This document shows, piece after piece, positions 26,244 through 34,774 of a stretch of DNA of 64,000 nt. The notes beneath the pieces were generated by a model. It searched no databases and was not told where the DNA came from. It saw only the letters and a list, made by a program, of their open reading frames with translations. Each line of letters opens with the position of its first letter. The first letter of the stretch is position 1. Both the position numbers and the translations under genes were made by a program. This stretch comes from Camelimonas lactis (GTDB taxonomy: Bacteria; Pseudomonadota; Alphaproteobacteria; Rhizobiales; Beijerinckiaceae), in NCBI RefSeq assembly GCF_004342915.1, contig NZ_SLWL01000011.1, forward strand, positions 62,001 to 126,000, in the 5' to 3' direction.

Positions 26244-26963
26244 TCAGACCCGTCGTCCCTCGACCAGCAGCCGGTCGCTGGGCGGTTCAATGGCGGCGAT
26301 CAGGGCCGGGATAATCTCCGCGCGGGGCAGGTCGGCCGGCAACGGCGGCAGCACCTCGATGACCGCGACGCCCGGCCGGAAGGCCAGGCTGCGACGCGGC
26401 CAGAACAGGCCGGTGTTGAGCGCCACCGGCAGGCAGGTCGCGCCGAGCTGGCGGTACATCTGGATGACGCCGGGCTTGTAGTCCGGCTCCGCCCCCGGCG
26501 CGCGACGGGTTCCCTCGGGGAAGATGATGATCTGGGAGCCGCCGGCGATCGCTTCCTTCGCCTCGTGCATCATGGCGCGCAAGGCCGAAGCGCCCGCCGC
26601 GCGGTCGACGCCGATATGGCCCATACGGGTGATGTACCAGCCGAAGATCGGAATGCGGGTCAGCGATTTCTTCAGGATGAACACCGGCCGCTCAAACACC
26701 AGCATCAGCGCCAGGGTTTCCAGCGCCGACTGGTGCTTGGAGGCCACCAGCAGCGCGCCGCGCGGCGCCAGTCCGGTGTTGCGGAACTCCACTTTCACGC
26801 CGGCAGTCAGGCGCAGCAGCAGCAGCGTGCAGCGCACCCAGGCGCGAATGACCTTCATGAACACATCCCGCCCCATCAACGCGAACGGCAGCACCGCCAC
26901 GGTCCAGATGGCGGTGTTGATGTAGAACAGGGTGAGGAACAGGACGGCGCGGAATGTCTGCAT
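26244..26963 (-). CDS. plsC: 1-acyl-sn-glycerol-3-phosphate acyltransferase
   Basis: A 239-residue inner-membrane acyltransferase that makes phosphatidate from lysophosphatidate. An N-terminal membrane helix (about 5-28) precedes the catalytic motif SKHQSALET, an HX4E variant of HX4D (His77, Glu82), which is common in alphaproteobacterial PlsC. The phosphate-binding FPEGTR is at 148-153 and LPVALNTGLFW follows. It lies 113 bp downstream of the YdcF gene on the same strand, in a block with ftsE-ftsX. Confidence 0.93.
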   Translation of the reverse strand: MQTFRAVLFLTLFYINTAIWTVAVLPFALMGRDVFMKVIRAWVRCTLLLLRLTAGVKVEFRNTGLAPRGALLVASKHQSALETLALMLVFERPVFILKKSLTRIPIFGWYITRMGHIGVDRAAGASALRAMMHEAKEAIAGGSQIIIFPEGTRRAPGAEPDYKPGVIQMYRQLGATCLPVALNTGLFWPRRSLAFRPGVAVIEVLPPLPADLPRAEIIPALIAAIEPPSDRLLVEGRRV

Positions 26964-27076
26964 GGGGCGGCGGCTTTCCGTGTCGCGCGGACGGCCGGAT
27001 CAGGTCAGACGGGACCGGAGGGATGCGGCGTCGCGGGGGCGTGCTGTCGCCGGCTTTCCACGCCAGCGCGCGCCAG

Positions 27077-27778
27077 TCAACCGCCGGTGGAACGGTCGGC
27101 GAACCAGGCGCCGGAGAACAGCGGTTTGCGGCCGCCGGCCATCAGGGACATGGGCGCGTATTCGGGATCGCTTTCCAGGCGGGTGCGCACCAGCGCCACG
27201 AGATATTTGCCATATTCCGCCAGCAGCAGGCGCGCTGACGCCGGGCTGCGCCACCATGTATCGGGATCGACCGAACCGGTGACGACGGCATAAGGCTTCA
27301 GTTCATAGTCGGAGAGGATGCTGCGCATTTCCACGAGGGCGCGCGGCATGTGATAGTTGCTGGTGACGACAATCAGCGTGCGGAAGTCGTGCTCGCGCGC
27401 CCAGCGGCGCGTCTCGATGGCGTTGCCGATGGTGTTGCGGGCCCGGTAATCCAGATCAACGCAACAGTTGAACAGCTTCGCCGCCTCCGGGTTCTGGCTC
27501 GCGAGCCGGGCGCGCGTGGTGCGCGCATAGACGCCGGAAACCAGCAGACGACGGGCGTGGCCGCCGGCCAGCAACGCCACCGCGCCATCCACCCGCTGCG
27601 CGCCGCCGGTAAGCACGACGATGCCGTCAGCCGGGGCCAGCAGCGGCGCGCCCGAACGCGGAACGGCGGAAAGGAACAGGAAGAACCCGGCCATCACCGC
27701 CAGGACGCCGACCGCGAACAGGCCAGCCGCAGCCTTCACCGCGAAGCCAAACATCTGTCGGATTCGCCGCGTCGCCAT
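27077..27778 (-). CDS. YdcF/ElyC family (DUF218) protein
   Basis: A 233-residue protein with one N-terminal membrane helix (about 14-40) and a DUF218 domain. Visible family motifs are ADGIVVLTGGAQRVDGAVALL, RRLLVSGVY, the acidic NTIGNAIETRRW and LIVVTSNYHMPRALVEM. Relatives (ElyC, SanA, YdcF) act in envelope homeostasis; the exact reaction is unknown. The ATG at 27778 has a poor ribosome binding site, and a GTG about 27 bp upstream could also serve. An AT-rich region upstream probably carries its promoter. Confidence 0.85.
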   Translation of the reverse strand: MATRRIRQMFGFAVKAAAGLFAVGVLAVMAGFFLFLSAVPRSGAPLLAPADGIVVLTGGAQRVDGAVALLAGGHARRLLVSGVYARTTRARLASQNPEAAKLFNCCVDLDYRARNTIGNAIETRRWAREHDFRTLIVVTSNYHMPRALVEMRSILSDYELKPYAVVTGSVDPDTWWRSPASARLLLAEYGKYLVALVRTRLESDPEYAPMSLMAGGRKPLFSGAWFADRSTGG

Positions 27779-27892
27779 GGCCGACCGTAACCCGGACGTG
27801 CGCACTGGCCACCCCCCGGCATACGTCGGCCCTGCTGTCCATCGCATGAGCATCATCACACGAACCAGTATGACCGAGAATGCGGCAGCGTG

Positions 27893-27963
27893 AAGGCAAA
27901 TTGGTTAATTTATTGTTAATAATGGTATTTTTAAATCAATCGCTTGTCATATTACAGACAATA
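27893..27963 (-). promoter_or_regulatory. AT-rich probable promoter region for YdcF-plsC
   Basis: Some 70 bp with a strong A/T bias (including TTAATTTATTGTTAATAATGG) lie between the ftsX stop and the YdcF start. On the minus strand TTGATT near 27935 followed by AT-rich hexamers could be the core promoter, but I cannot fix the -10. A TTTTAAATCAATC sequence here recurs at 26103-26116 upstream of plsC's 3' neighbour. Confidence 0.45.
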
Positions 27964-28944
27964 TCACTCAAGTTCACGCAGATGCCGCGTGACTGTGATG
28001 CGCGACATGATCGCCGTCACTGCCGCGACAATGCCTGCAATTGCCAGCACCGCTGCGTAACCCTGCCAGCCAACTTCAAAGGCGCCGAACAGCGCTTCGA
28101 GCTGATCGCCGCCGGCGCCAGCCCGCCAGACGCCGGCCGCGACGCCAAGCGCCGCCACGAGGGCAAGGGCGGCGACGCCGCCGACGAGGCCGCCTTTCAG
28201 GCCAAGCCACAGGAAGCGGGACTGGAACTGGCGGGCGATGTAGCTGTCGTTGGCGCCGACGAAGTGCAGCACCTCGACAATCTCGCGGTTGCCGTCCATG
28301 GCGCCGCGCGTGGCGAACGCCACCGCCAGCGCCGCCGCGACCAGCACCAGCACCACCAGCACCACGCCAATGATCACCACCGTGCCCGCCATCGTGGCCA
28401 GGCGCGATATCCAGGCCTGGTGATCATCGAGACTGGCGGTGGGAACCTCCTGCAGGGCCTTGCGCAGCGCCGGCAGGTCCGGCTTCACGTCGCCGGAGAG
28501 GCGCAGCACGATGAGGCGCGGCACCGGCAATTCGGCGAAACCGAGCGAGCCGCCAAGCCACGGCTCCAGCAACCGCTCGGCCTCGCGACGGGAAAACACC
28601 CGCACGCTGGCGACGCCAGGGGCCGCCCGGGCGATCGCCGCGGCCCTGTCCACGTCGGCCTCGATATTGCGCTGCGCCACCGGACGCACCTGGATGGTCA
28701 TTTCACGCGCCACGTCGGCGCGCCAGTCTGCCGAGGCGCGAGCCAGCAGCACGGCGGCGCAGGCCGTGAGGGCGGCGAGAAAAGTGAGAATGGCGATGAC
28801 CGTCACCAGGGCCCGGCCGGCGATGGACCCGGCCGGAACCAGCGCCTGACCACGACTCAGGGCGACGGGAGCAGGGTCGCGCGACGACGCCGGCGGGGTT
28901 GCCGGAGGCGGATTGCGCAGGGTTGTGGAACGCTTGTCGTCCAT
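27964..28944 (-). CDS. ftsX: Cell-division ABC transporter permease FtsX
   Basis: A 326-residue four-helix membrane protein. The first helix (about 45-68) follows a 40-residue cytoplasmic tail. A periplasmic domain (VRPVAQRNIEADVDRAAAIA onward) lies between helices 1 and 2. Three more helices form the C-terminal FtsX-type bundle, with NREIVEVLHFVGANDSYIARQFQ between helices 2 and 3, a strongly conserved FtsX segment. With FtsE it controls periplasmic peptidoglycan hydrolases at the septum. The ATG at 28944 fits; it lies 80 bp after ftsE. Confidence 0.93.
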   Translation of the reverse strand: MDDKRSTTLRNPPPATPPASSRDPAPVALSRGQALVPAGSIAGRALVTVIAILTFLAALTACAAVLLARASADWRADVAREMTIQVRPVAQRNIEADVDRAAAIARAAPGVASVRVFSRREAERLLEPWLGGSLGFAELPVPRLIVLRLSGDVKPDLPALRKALQEVPTASLDDHQAWISRLATMAGTVVIIGVVLVVLVLVAAALAVAFATRGAMDGNREIVEVLHFVGANDSYIARQFQSRFLWLGLKGGLVGGVAALALVAALGVAAGVWRAGAGGDQLEALFGAFEVGWQGYAAVLAIAGIVAAVTAIMSRITVTRHLRELE

Positions 28945-29024
28945 GTCAGGTCCGCTCCGCCCGATAGCTGAACCTGGCGCCAGCGTCGCCGGCCACAACC
29001 CGCGCGCGATGGAAAATCCGGTGA

Positions 29025-29828
29025 TCAGTCATAGATGTGCAGCCGCCCTTCCCCGAGCACCAGCCGGCGCGCATCCACCTGATCCATCAGTTGCAGATCG
29101 TGCGTGGCGATCAGCACCGAAGTGCCGAGGCGGTTCAGCTCGATGAACAGTCGCAGCAGACGCCGGCCGAGGCCAGGATCGACATTGCCCGTCGGCTCGT
29201 CGGCCAGCAACATCTCCGGCCGGACGATCAGGGCCCGGGCAATGGCGGCGCGCTGCTTCTCACCGCCAGACAACACGGGCGGCAGCACGTGCATGCGCTC
29301 GCCAAGCCCGACCCAGCGCAGCAGCTCCACCACCTCGGAGCGATAGGTCGCCTCCTCCCGCCCCTGCACCCGCAGCGGCAGGGCGACGTTCTCATAGGTG
29401 GTCAGGTGGTCGAGCAGGCGAAAATCCTGAAACACCACGCCCATGCGGCGGCGCAGGCCGGTCAGGGCCTCGCCGGAGATGTGCGACACGTCCTGGCCGA
29501 AAACGCTGATAAAGCCGCGCGTCGGCTTCAGCGCCAGCAGGATCAGGCGCATCAGCGTGGTCTTGCCGGCGCCAGACGGGCCGGTGAGGAACTGGAACGA
29601 GCCCGGCTCGATGGAGAAGGTCAGGTCGCGCAGCACTTCCGGTCCCATGCCGTAGCGCAGGCCCACATTCTCGAAATGCACGACGGCGGCCTGGCGCGCG
29701 GCGGCGCTGGCCTGGCGGGCGGCGCCAGCCTGACCAGCGCTGGCCTGGGCGGCGCCAGACGAAGCGGAAGACGTGTGCGCGCGACCCTCATGCCTTGCAT
29801 CGTCACGCCCTGCATTCTGGCTTTTCAT
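29025..29828 (-). CDS. ftsE: Cell-division ABC ATPase FtsE with Ala-rich N-terminal extension
   Basis: A 267-residue ATPase. The ABC core begins around residue 50 (VHFENVGLRYG) with Walker A GPSGAGKTT, Q-loop VFQDFRLLDHLT, signature LSGGEKQRAAIARAL, Walker B LLADEPTGNVD and the switch His in IATHDLQ. All motifs are intact. The first 48 residues are low-complexity (Ala, Gln, Gly, Ser, Arg) and absent from typical FtsE of about 220-230 residues. The ATG at 29828 is the best of several weak starts, and a start nearer residue 45 would give a normal-length protein. It pairs with ftsX downstream. Confidence 0.9.
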   Translation of the reverse strand: MKSQNAGRDDARHEGRAHTSSASSGAAQASAGQAGAARQASAAARQAAVVHFENVGLRYGMGPEVLRDLTFSIEPGSFQFLTGPSGAGKTTLMRLILLALKPTRGFISVFGQDVSHISGEALTGLRRRMGVVFQDFRLLDHLTTYENVALPLRVQGREEATYRSEVVELLRWVGLGERMHVLPPVLSGGEKQRAAIARALIVRPEMLLADEPTGNVDPGLGRRLLRLFIELNRLGTSVLIATHDLQLMDQVDARRLVLGEGRLHIYD

Positions 29829-30341
29829 GTCGGTTCCGGCTTGAGGGGCAGGCAGGGCGGGCGGAGCGCCGGCCTGGACAGGGCGCGATTCTGACGGTTG
29901 GCCGGCGGGCGCGCAAGGCGTCCGCCTTCCTGAAGCATCGGAAAGGGGTAACCGCAGGCGCGGCGGGCTGGCGCGCCACAAGCAGTGGGGGCAGGATTGT
30001 GTTCAGATTGGGGAAATGTCCAGCGCCGATGCGCCCGCCCCCGTATTCCACATGCCGCCGCGGCGCGCGGCGCCATTGCCCTGTCGCCGCGCCGACACAA
30101 AGATAGGTGCATGTGCGGCGTGGCCGCGAATCACCGCCGCCGCCGCGACTGTCAGGCCGGCGCGATGGTGATTGCCGCTGGCTCGCGCCGCCCGGGCGCG
30201 CGCCGTCCGGGGACTGGCGCATCAGCTTTCTGGCTGAAAGGCGCCCCGGCCCGCCGGCGACCCCACGTGGGGATCGCGCAGGATGATGATCCGCCGCCTG
30301 ACCGCGGCGCGTGATCCGGCGCGATCTGGAAGGAGAAATGA
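29829..30341. other. 513-bp divergent intergenic region between ftsE and hpt
   Basis: No gene is supported. It must contain the ftsE and hpt promoters. The only structured element is the 12-bp palindrome at 30261-30272. Open frames on both strands are Arg/Pro-rich and lack ribosome binding sites. Confidence 0.45.
30261..30272. promoter_or_regulatory. Perfect palindrome CCCCACGTGGGG upstream of hpt
   Basis: A 12-bp perfect palindrome with an ACGT core, flanked by GA on the left and ATC on the right. It lies 69 bp before the hpt start. It could be an operator; no regulator is assigned. Confidence 0.35.
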
Positions 30342-30881
30342 ATGGTTATTCCGGCGGAAACGCGCATCCGCGTGCTGTTCGACGCGGCGACGATCGCGGC
30401 CCGCAATCGTGAGATCGCCGCGGAGGTCGCCGCGTCAAAACCGGTCAACCTGCTGGTGGCCCCGGTGCTCAAGGGCTCGTTCATGTTCGCGGCCGATCTG
30501 CTGCGCGAGCTGCACGCGGTCGGCCTCACGCCGCAGGTGGAGTTCCTGCAACTGTCGAGCTATGGCGCCGGCGTCAGTTCATCGGGCCAGGTAACCATGC
30601 TGCGCGACCTGGAAAGCAGCGTGAAGGGGCGCGACGTGCTGCTGGTCGATGATATTCTCGAATCAGGCCGCACCCTCGCCTACGCCAAGGATCTGCTGGT
30701 GGCCCGCGGCGCCCGCAGCGTGAAGTGCTGCGTGCTGCTGGAGAAGCCAACGAAACGCGCCGTGAACGTCACGCCGGACCTGGTGGGCTTTCACTGCCCG
30801 GATGTGTTCGTGGTCGGGTATGGCATGGACGTGGCGCACAGTTGCCGTGAACTGCCCTACGTCGGCGTCATCGAGAGCTGA
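30342..30881 (+). CDS. hpt: Hypoxanthine phosphoribosyltransferase
   Basis: A 179-residue type I phosphoribosyltransferase that salvages hypoxanthine or guanine to IMP or GMP. The PRPP-binding motif is VLLVDDILESGRTLAYA at about 99-115. The base-contacting region is DVFVVGYGMDVAHSCRELPYVG near the C-terminus, and FLQLSSYG is the flexible loop. GGAG precedes the ATG. It is monocistronic, with a hairpin after the stop. Confidence 0.95.
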   Translation: MVIPAETRIRVLFDAATIAARNREIAAEVAASKPVNLLVAPVLKGSFMFAADLLRELHAVGLTPQVEFLQLSSYGAGVSSSGQVTMLRDLESSVKGRDVLLVDDILESGRTLAYAKDLLVARGARSVKCCVLLEKPTKRAVNVTPDLVGFHCPDVFVVGYGMDVAHSCRELPYVGVIES

Positions 30882-30907
30882 CGCGGGAGCAGCATCGCGC
30901 GCCCTCC

Positions 30908-30932
30908 ACGCCCGCCCCATGGCGGGCGTTTG
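30908..30932 (+). terminator. Hairpin terminator after hpt
   Basis: ACGCCCGCC, loop CCAT, then GGCGGGCGT (30908-30916 with 30921-30929), followed by TTGCAT. The stem is strong and the U-tract short. It starts 27 bp after the hpt stop. Confidence 0.65.
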
Positions 30933-30974
30933 CATGCCAGGCGTTTACATGGCTGGCGCCGGGAACCGGCCGGA

Positions 30975-31499
30975 TCAGCCGTTGAGCTTCCAGATGGAGA
31001 AGTTCAGCAGCGTCGCGAAAGCCACCCAGCCAAGCAGCGGAACCATGCAGAGCGCGGCGACCCTGTCGAGGCGGCGGAACACCGACACTGTCAGGACAAT
31101 GAAAAACAGCTGGATGACGATATTCACCAGCCCGAGCAGCGGGCTGTGGGCGCCAAAGAACAGCCACGACCACGCGGCGTTGAGCGCCAGCTGGATGTAG
31201 AACAGCGTCACGCCGAGGCCCTTGCCCACCGTCTCCTTCGGCAGGTTCAGCACGCGCCAGATGGCGAAGGCCATCAGGGCGTACAGCAGCGTCCACACCG
31301 GCCCGAACACGGCGTTCGGCGGATTGAAATGCGGCTTGCGCAGACCCGCGTACCAGGGCTCCAGATTGGGAAACGTGGCGATCTGGCCAAGCACCAGGGT
31401 CAGCAGCACCGGCGCGATGGCGATGACATAAATCTTCCATGGCGCCATGGGCGGCTTCGCAGGGGTCTGGTTTGCGATCTGTCCGTCAGTTCCGCTCAT
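30975..31499 (-). CDS. tspO: TspO/MBR family membrane protein
   Basis: A 174-residue protein with five membrane helices, of the tryptophan-rich sensory protein / benzodiazepine-receptor family, which binds porphyrins in bacteria. Conserved features are WYAGLRKPHFNPPNAVFGPVW (Pro-rich loop 1 into helix 2), LFYIQLALNAAWSWLFFG in helix 3 and MVPLLGWVAFATLLNFSIW at the end. The start at 31499 fits the first helix, though the ribosome binding site is weak. In photosynthetic relatives it modulates tetrapyrrole genes; here no partner is adjacent. Confidence 0.92.
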   Translation of the reverse strand: MSGTDGQIANQTPAKPPMAPWKIYVIAIAPVLLTLVLGQIATFPNLEPWYAGLRKPHFNPPNAVFGPVWTLLYALMAFAIWRVLNLPKETVGKGLGVTLFYIQLALNAAWSWLFFGAHSPLLGLVNIVIQLFFIVLTVSVFRRLDRVAALCMVPLLGWVAFATLLNFSIWKLNG

Positions 31500-31642
31500 G
31501 CGCCATCCGTCTCTGTTCGATTGCTGGCGATCGCCCGGGCCGTGGCGCCACGGGTCAGCGCCACGCCCCTGCTTCCGCGGACCGCTCTTCGCACGCGCCG
31601 GCGATTTCGCCAACCGCGGAACGACGCCGGCATGTCCCCCGG

Positions 31643-31685
31643 AAACAGCTGATGCCCCGGACGGGTTCCGGGGCATCAGCTGTTT
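31643..31685. terminator. Long hairpin terminator (thiolase side)
   Basis: A perfect 19-bp stem (31643-31661 with 31667-31685) around a 5-nt loop, with TTT at the stem end on either strand. It lies 130 bp after the thiolase stop on the minus strand and upstream of tspO, so it mainly ends thiolase transcription and shields the tspO promoter. The remainder of 31500-31814 shows nothing else. Confidence 0.85.
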
Positions 31686-31814
31686 TGACCGGCGCTGGCG
31701 CAGGAGACGTCGACACCCGCAACACGCGCGGGCGCGCCGCCCCAACCGGACGCAGGCCACAGGGGCCAGACCAGCCGGCGCGCCCTGAACGGACGCTTGC
31801 CGGCTGCTCCGTCT

Positions 31815-32981
31815 TCAGCGCTGGCGCTCGAGCACGCTCACGTAGTTGGCGACGGCGGCGCCGCCCATGTTGAAGATACCGGCGGTGGTGGCGCCGGGGA
31901 TCTGGATGCCGCCAGCTTCGCCGGTAAGCTGCATGGCGCAAAGCGCGTGCATGGAGACGCCGGTGGCGCCGACCGGATGGCCCTTGGCCTTCAGGCCGCC
32001 CGAGGGGTTCACCGGCAGCTTGCCGTCCTTGTAGACCCAGCCCTCGTCAAGGGCGCGCTTGCCCTGACCTTCCGGCGTCAGGCCCATCGCTTCATATTCG
32101 ATCAGCTCGGCGATGGTGAAGCAGTCGTGGGTTTCAACCAGCGACAGGTCGTCGATTTTCAGGCTGGCCTGATCGAGCGCCCGGCGCCACGCCTCGGTGC
32201 AGCCTTCAAACTTGAGGATGTCGCGTTTCGACATGGGCAGGAAGTCCTGCACATGGGCCATGCCGCGGAAGCCGACGGCGCGCTTCATGGTGCGGGCGGT
32301 CTCGCCATCGGCAATGATCACGGCGGCGGCGCCATCGGAAACCAGCGAGCAGTCGGTGCGCTTCAGCGGGCCGGCGACGTAGGGGTTTTTCTCGCTCTCG
32401 TTACGGCAGAAGTCGAAACCGAAATCCTTGCGCATCTGCGCATAGGGATTGTCGACGCCGTTCTTGTGATTCTTCGCCGCGATCTGGGCCAGGGCGTCGA
32501 ACTGCTCGCCGTGACGCTCGAAATAGGCGTGGGCGATCTTGCCGAACACGCCGGCGAAACCGGCCTTGGTCTCGCCGTCTTCCTTCAGGTAGGAGGCGCG
32601 CAGCAGGTTCTTGCCGACCTGGGGCCCAGGCGTGGTGGTCATCTGCTCGACGCCGACGACGAGCACGATCTTGCCGGCTTTCGCCTGAATGGCCTTCACC
32701 GCCTGGTGCACGGCGGCCGAGCCGGTGCCGCAGGCGTTCTCAACGCGCACGGTCGGCTTGAAACGCAGATTGTCGTCGGCCTGGAGCACCAGCGAGGCGG
32801 TGAAGTCCTGCTCCGAGAAACCGGCGTTGAAGTGACCGAGATAGATTTCGTCGATGTCCTTCGGGCCGACGCCGGCGTGCTCCATCGCCTCGCGGGCCAC
32901 GCGCACCACCAGACTCTCAACCGTCTCGGTGTCGAACTTGCCAAAGGGCGTGTGCGCCCAACCCACGATCGCAGCAGTCAT
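31815..32981 (-). CDS. Thiolase family protein (SCP2-thiolase-like acetyl-CoA acyltransferase)
   Basis: A 388-residue thiolase-fold protein. The nucleophilic Cys84 lies in VENACGTGSAAVHQA, and the C-terminal NPSGGLKAKGHPVGATG supplies the catalytic His. The usual second Cys (CxG near the end) is absent, with IFNMGGAAVANYV in its place, as in SCP2-type members, so claisen-type or lipid-transfer functions are possible alternatives to beta-ketothiolase. AAGGAA lies 5 nt before the ATG at 32981. About 90 bp upstream is a small inverted repeat, CGCAC-AATA-GTGCG (33069-33082). It is monocistronic. Confidence 0.9.
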   Translation of the reverse strand: MTAAIVGWAHTPFGKFDTETVESLVVRVAREAMEHAGVGPKDIDEIYLGHFNAGFSEQDFTASLVLQADDNLRFKPTVRVENACGTGSAAVHQAVKAIQAKAGKIVLVVGVEQMTTTPGPQVGKNLLRASYLKEDGETKAGFAGVFGKIAHAYFERHGEQFDALAQIAAKNHKNGVDNPYAQMRKDFGFDFCRNESEKNPYVAGPLKRTDCSLVSDGAAAVIIADGETARTMKRAVGFRGMAHVQDFLPMSKRDILKFEGCTEAWRRALDQASLKIDDLSLVETHDCFTIAELIEYEAMGLTPEGQGKRALDEGWVYKDGKLPVNPSGGLKAKGHPVGATGVSMHALCAMQLTGEAGGIQIPGATTAGIFNMGGAAVANYVSVLERQR

Positions 32982-33152
32982 CGTCTGTTCCTTGCATCAT
33001 GCCCGGCGCGCCGGCCAGGTTCCCTGGCCCTGGTCAATAATGTGTATCTGCACGCATGGCGTTTCAACCGCACAATAGTGCGTTATCGGGACAATGGGAA
33101 CGCGCCACGATCGCCCAGGTCGCAGTGACGGCGACGGGTTGGAAAAACCGCC

Positions 33153-33187
33153 TGAAACAGAAAAGCCCGGCGGTCAGGCCGCCGGGC
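33153..33187 (-). terminator. Rho-independent terminator of the FadL-type gene
   Basis: A 9-bp GC stem (33165-33173 with 33179-33187), 5-nt loop, followed on the minus strand by TTTTCTGTTTC. It lies about 68 bp after the porin stop codon. Confidence 0.9.
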
Positions 33188-33254
33188 GTCCGGGTAATGA
33201 TCATGAGGACCGCGCCTGACGCGTCCGACGCCTGCCGTATCAGAACCTGCCGCG

Positions 33255-34547
33255 TCAGAAAATACTGGCCGGCGTGCCGAAGCGGTAATTGACGCCCAGC
33301 GAAACGATATCAACATGCGCCTTCGCCGAACCGACCCACGGCAGGCCGACGTATTGCGGGTGGCCGGGAACGATACGGATCGACGCCGGTTCGCCGAACA
33401 GGTGGGCGTAGGACACGTCGAGGCTCAGCGCGTCGTTCAGGCGCCAGCCGAGGCCGACGGACGCGGACAGGCGGTTGGTATCCGGCAGGCGCACGTCGCG
33501 CACGCGGTTGCTGACCGGCGACCATTCGTAACCGAGGCCGGCCCGCAGGGTGAGTTGCGGCGACCACGCATATTCAACGCCGGCCGAGGCCATGTAGCCG
33601 TCCTTGTAGGCGAAGGGCAGCGCTTCGGAGACGACGCCATTGATGCGCACCGGCACGTAGCCAAGCCGGCTCCAGTTGGTCCATTCGAAGCCCGCCAGGA
33701 CCGTCCATTGCTCATTGAGCTTCTGGCGCACGCCGACGGTCAGGACTTCCGGCGTGTTAAGCGGCGCCTTCGCCTTCAGGCTGAGCGGACCGGCGCCGGG
33801 AATGAAGGGGCCGGTGGCGCTGCCCGTGACGTCCTGGTGGACGGCCGAGCGGAAGCCGATGCCGATGGTGGTGTTGGGCCCGGGCGTGATGGTGGCGCCC
33901 AGCATGTAACCGACGCCCCAGCCATCCGCATCCAGCGCCACGCCGGTGGCCGCCGGGGCGACGCCGGCGGCCTGGGTCAGGCGCACGTCCATGTACTGGG
34001 CGGTGACGCCAACGCCGAGGCTCAACCAGTCGGTGGCCTTGACGGCGATCATCGGCGACACCGACATGCCGAGCACCCGCGAGGTGCGGCCATAAACCTG
34101 GCCGGACCAGGTGTAGTCCGATTTGGTGGACAGGCCGAAAGGCGCGCCCGCCGACACGCCGATCCAGACCCGATCGTTGATCTGGTAGGCGGCGACGGAA
34201 GACGCCAGCACGCCGCTGAGGCCGATGTCGCGGCCAGGGCCAAGCGCCCAGGTCGGCGTGGCCGGGTCAGCGGTGATGTTGGCGTAGGGCGCGATGGCGG
34301 TGTAGCTGCTCGCGGTCGTAAAACCACCGAAGCCGGTGATGATCGCCGGGTTCCAGTAACCGGCGGACAGGCCGCCGCCGCCGGCGGCGACGCCGGCGAA
34401 GGACAGGCCAAGACCAGCGGCGCTCTGTTCGCGCAGGGCGAAGCCTCCGGCCATGGCGGCGCCAGAAGACGCGAGCATGACGCACCCGGCAAGCAGCGCG
34501 GCGCGAATGCGGAAGCGCCGATGCGCGGGCTGGCGGGTGTTCCTCAT
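33255..34547 (-). CDS. FadL/OMPP1-type outer-membrane hydrophobic-compound transporter
   Basis: A 430-residue outer-membrane beta-barrel. A signal peptide (FRIRAALLAGCVMLASSGAAMA) is followed by the mature start GGFALREQSAAGLGLSFAG, the classic FadL N-terminal hatch (with the NPA motif in GYWNPAIITGF). Alternating beta-strands run to a terminal Phe (PASIF), the sorting signal. It should import fatty acids or aromatics across the outer membrane, consistent with the acyl-CoA genes elsewhere in the window. The ATG at 34547 has AGGGA at 9 nt; ATGs at 34556 and 34574 are alternatives. Confidence 0.9.
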   Translation of the reverse strand: MRNTRQPAHRRFRIRAALLAGCVMLASSGAAMAGGFALREQSAAGLGLSFAGVAAGGGGLSAGYWNPAIITGFGGFTTASSYTAIAPYANITADPATPTWALGPGRDIGLSGVLASSVAAYQINDRVWIGVSAGAPFGLSTKSDYTWSGQVYGRTSRVLGMSVSPMIAVKATDWLSLGVGVTAQYMDVRLTQAAGVAPAATGVALDADGWGVGYMLGATITPGPNTTIGIGFRSAVHQDVTGSATGPFIPGAGPLSLKAKAPLNTPEVLTVGVRQKLNEQWTVLAGFEWTNWSRLGYVPVRINGVVSEALPFAYKDGYMASAGVEYAWSPQLTLRAGLGYEWSPVSNRVRDVRLPDTNRLSASVGLGWRLNDALSLDVSYAHLFGEPASIRIVPGHPQYVGLPWVGSAKAHVDIVSLGVNYRFGTPASIF

Positions 34548-34774
34548 GGTCTGCATTCCCTGTTCAACTGACATATATGCGGGCGGGCGCGCAGGATGAT
34601 CGCAGCGACCACAGACGACGCGCGGCTAGAGCCCGAACCTTGCGCGACCGTGCCGCCATGACGCAGGTGAAACAACTCACATATGGCGACTTGCGCACAT
34701 TCGGCCGCTGGTGTTGCATCGCGATCAACATGGGACGCGCGAGTTGCCGTCTCCCGTCGCCCGGATGGCGATCC

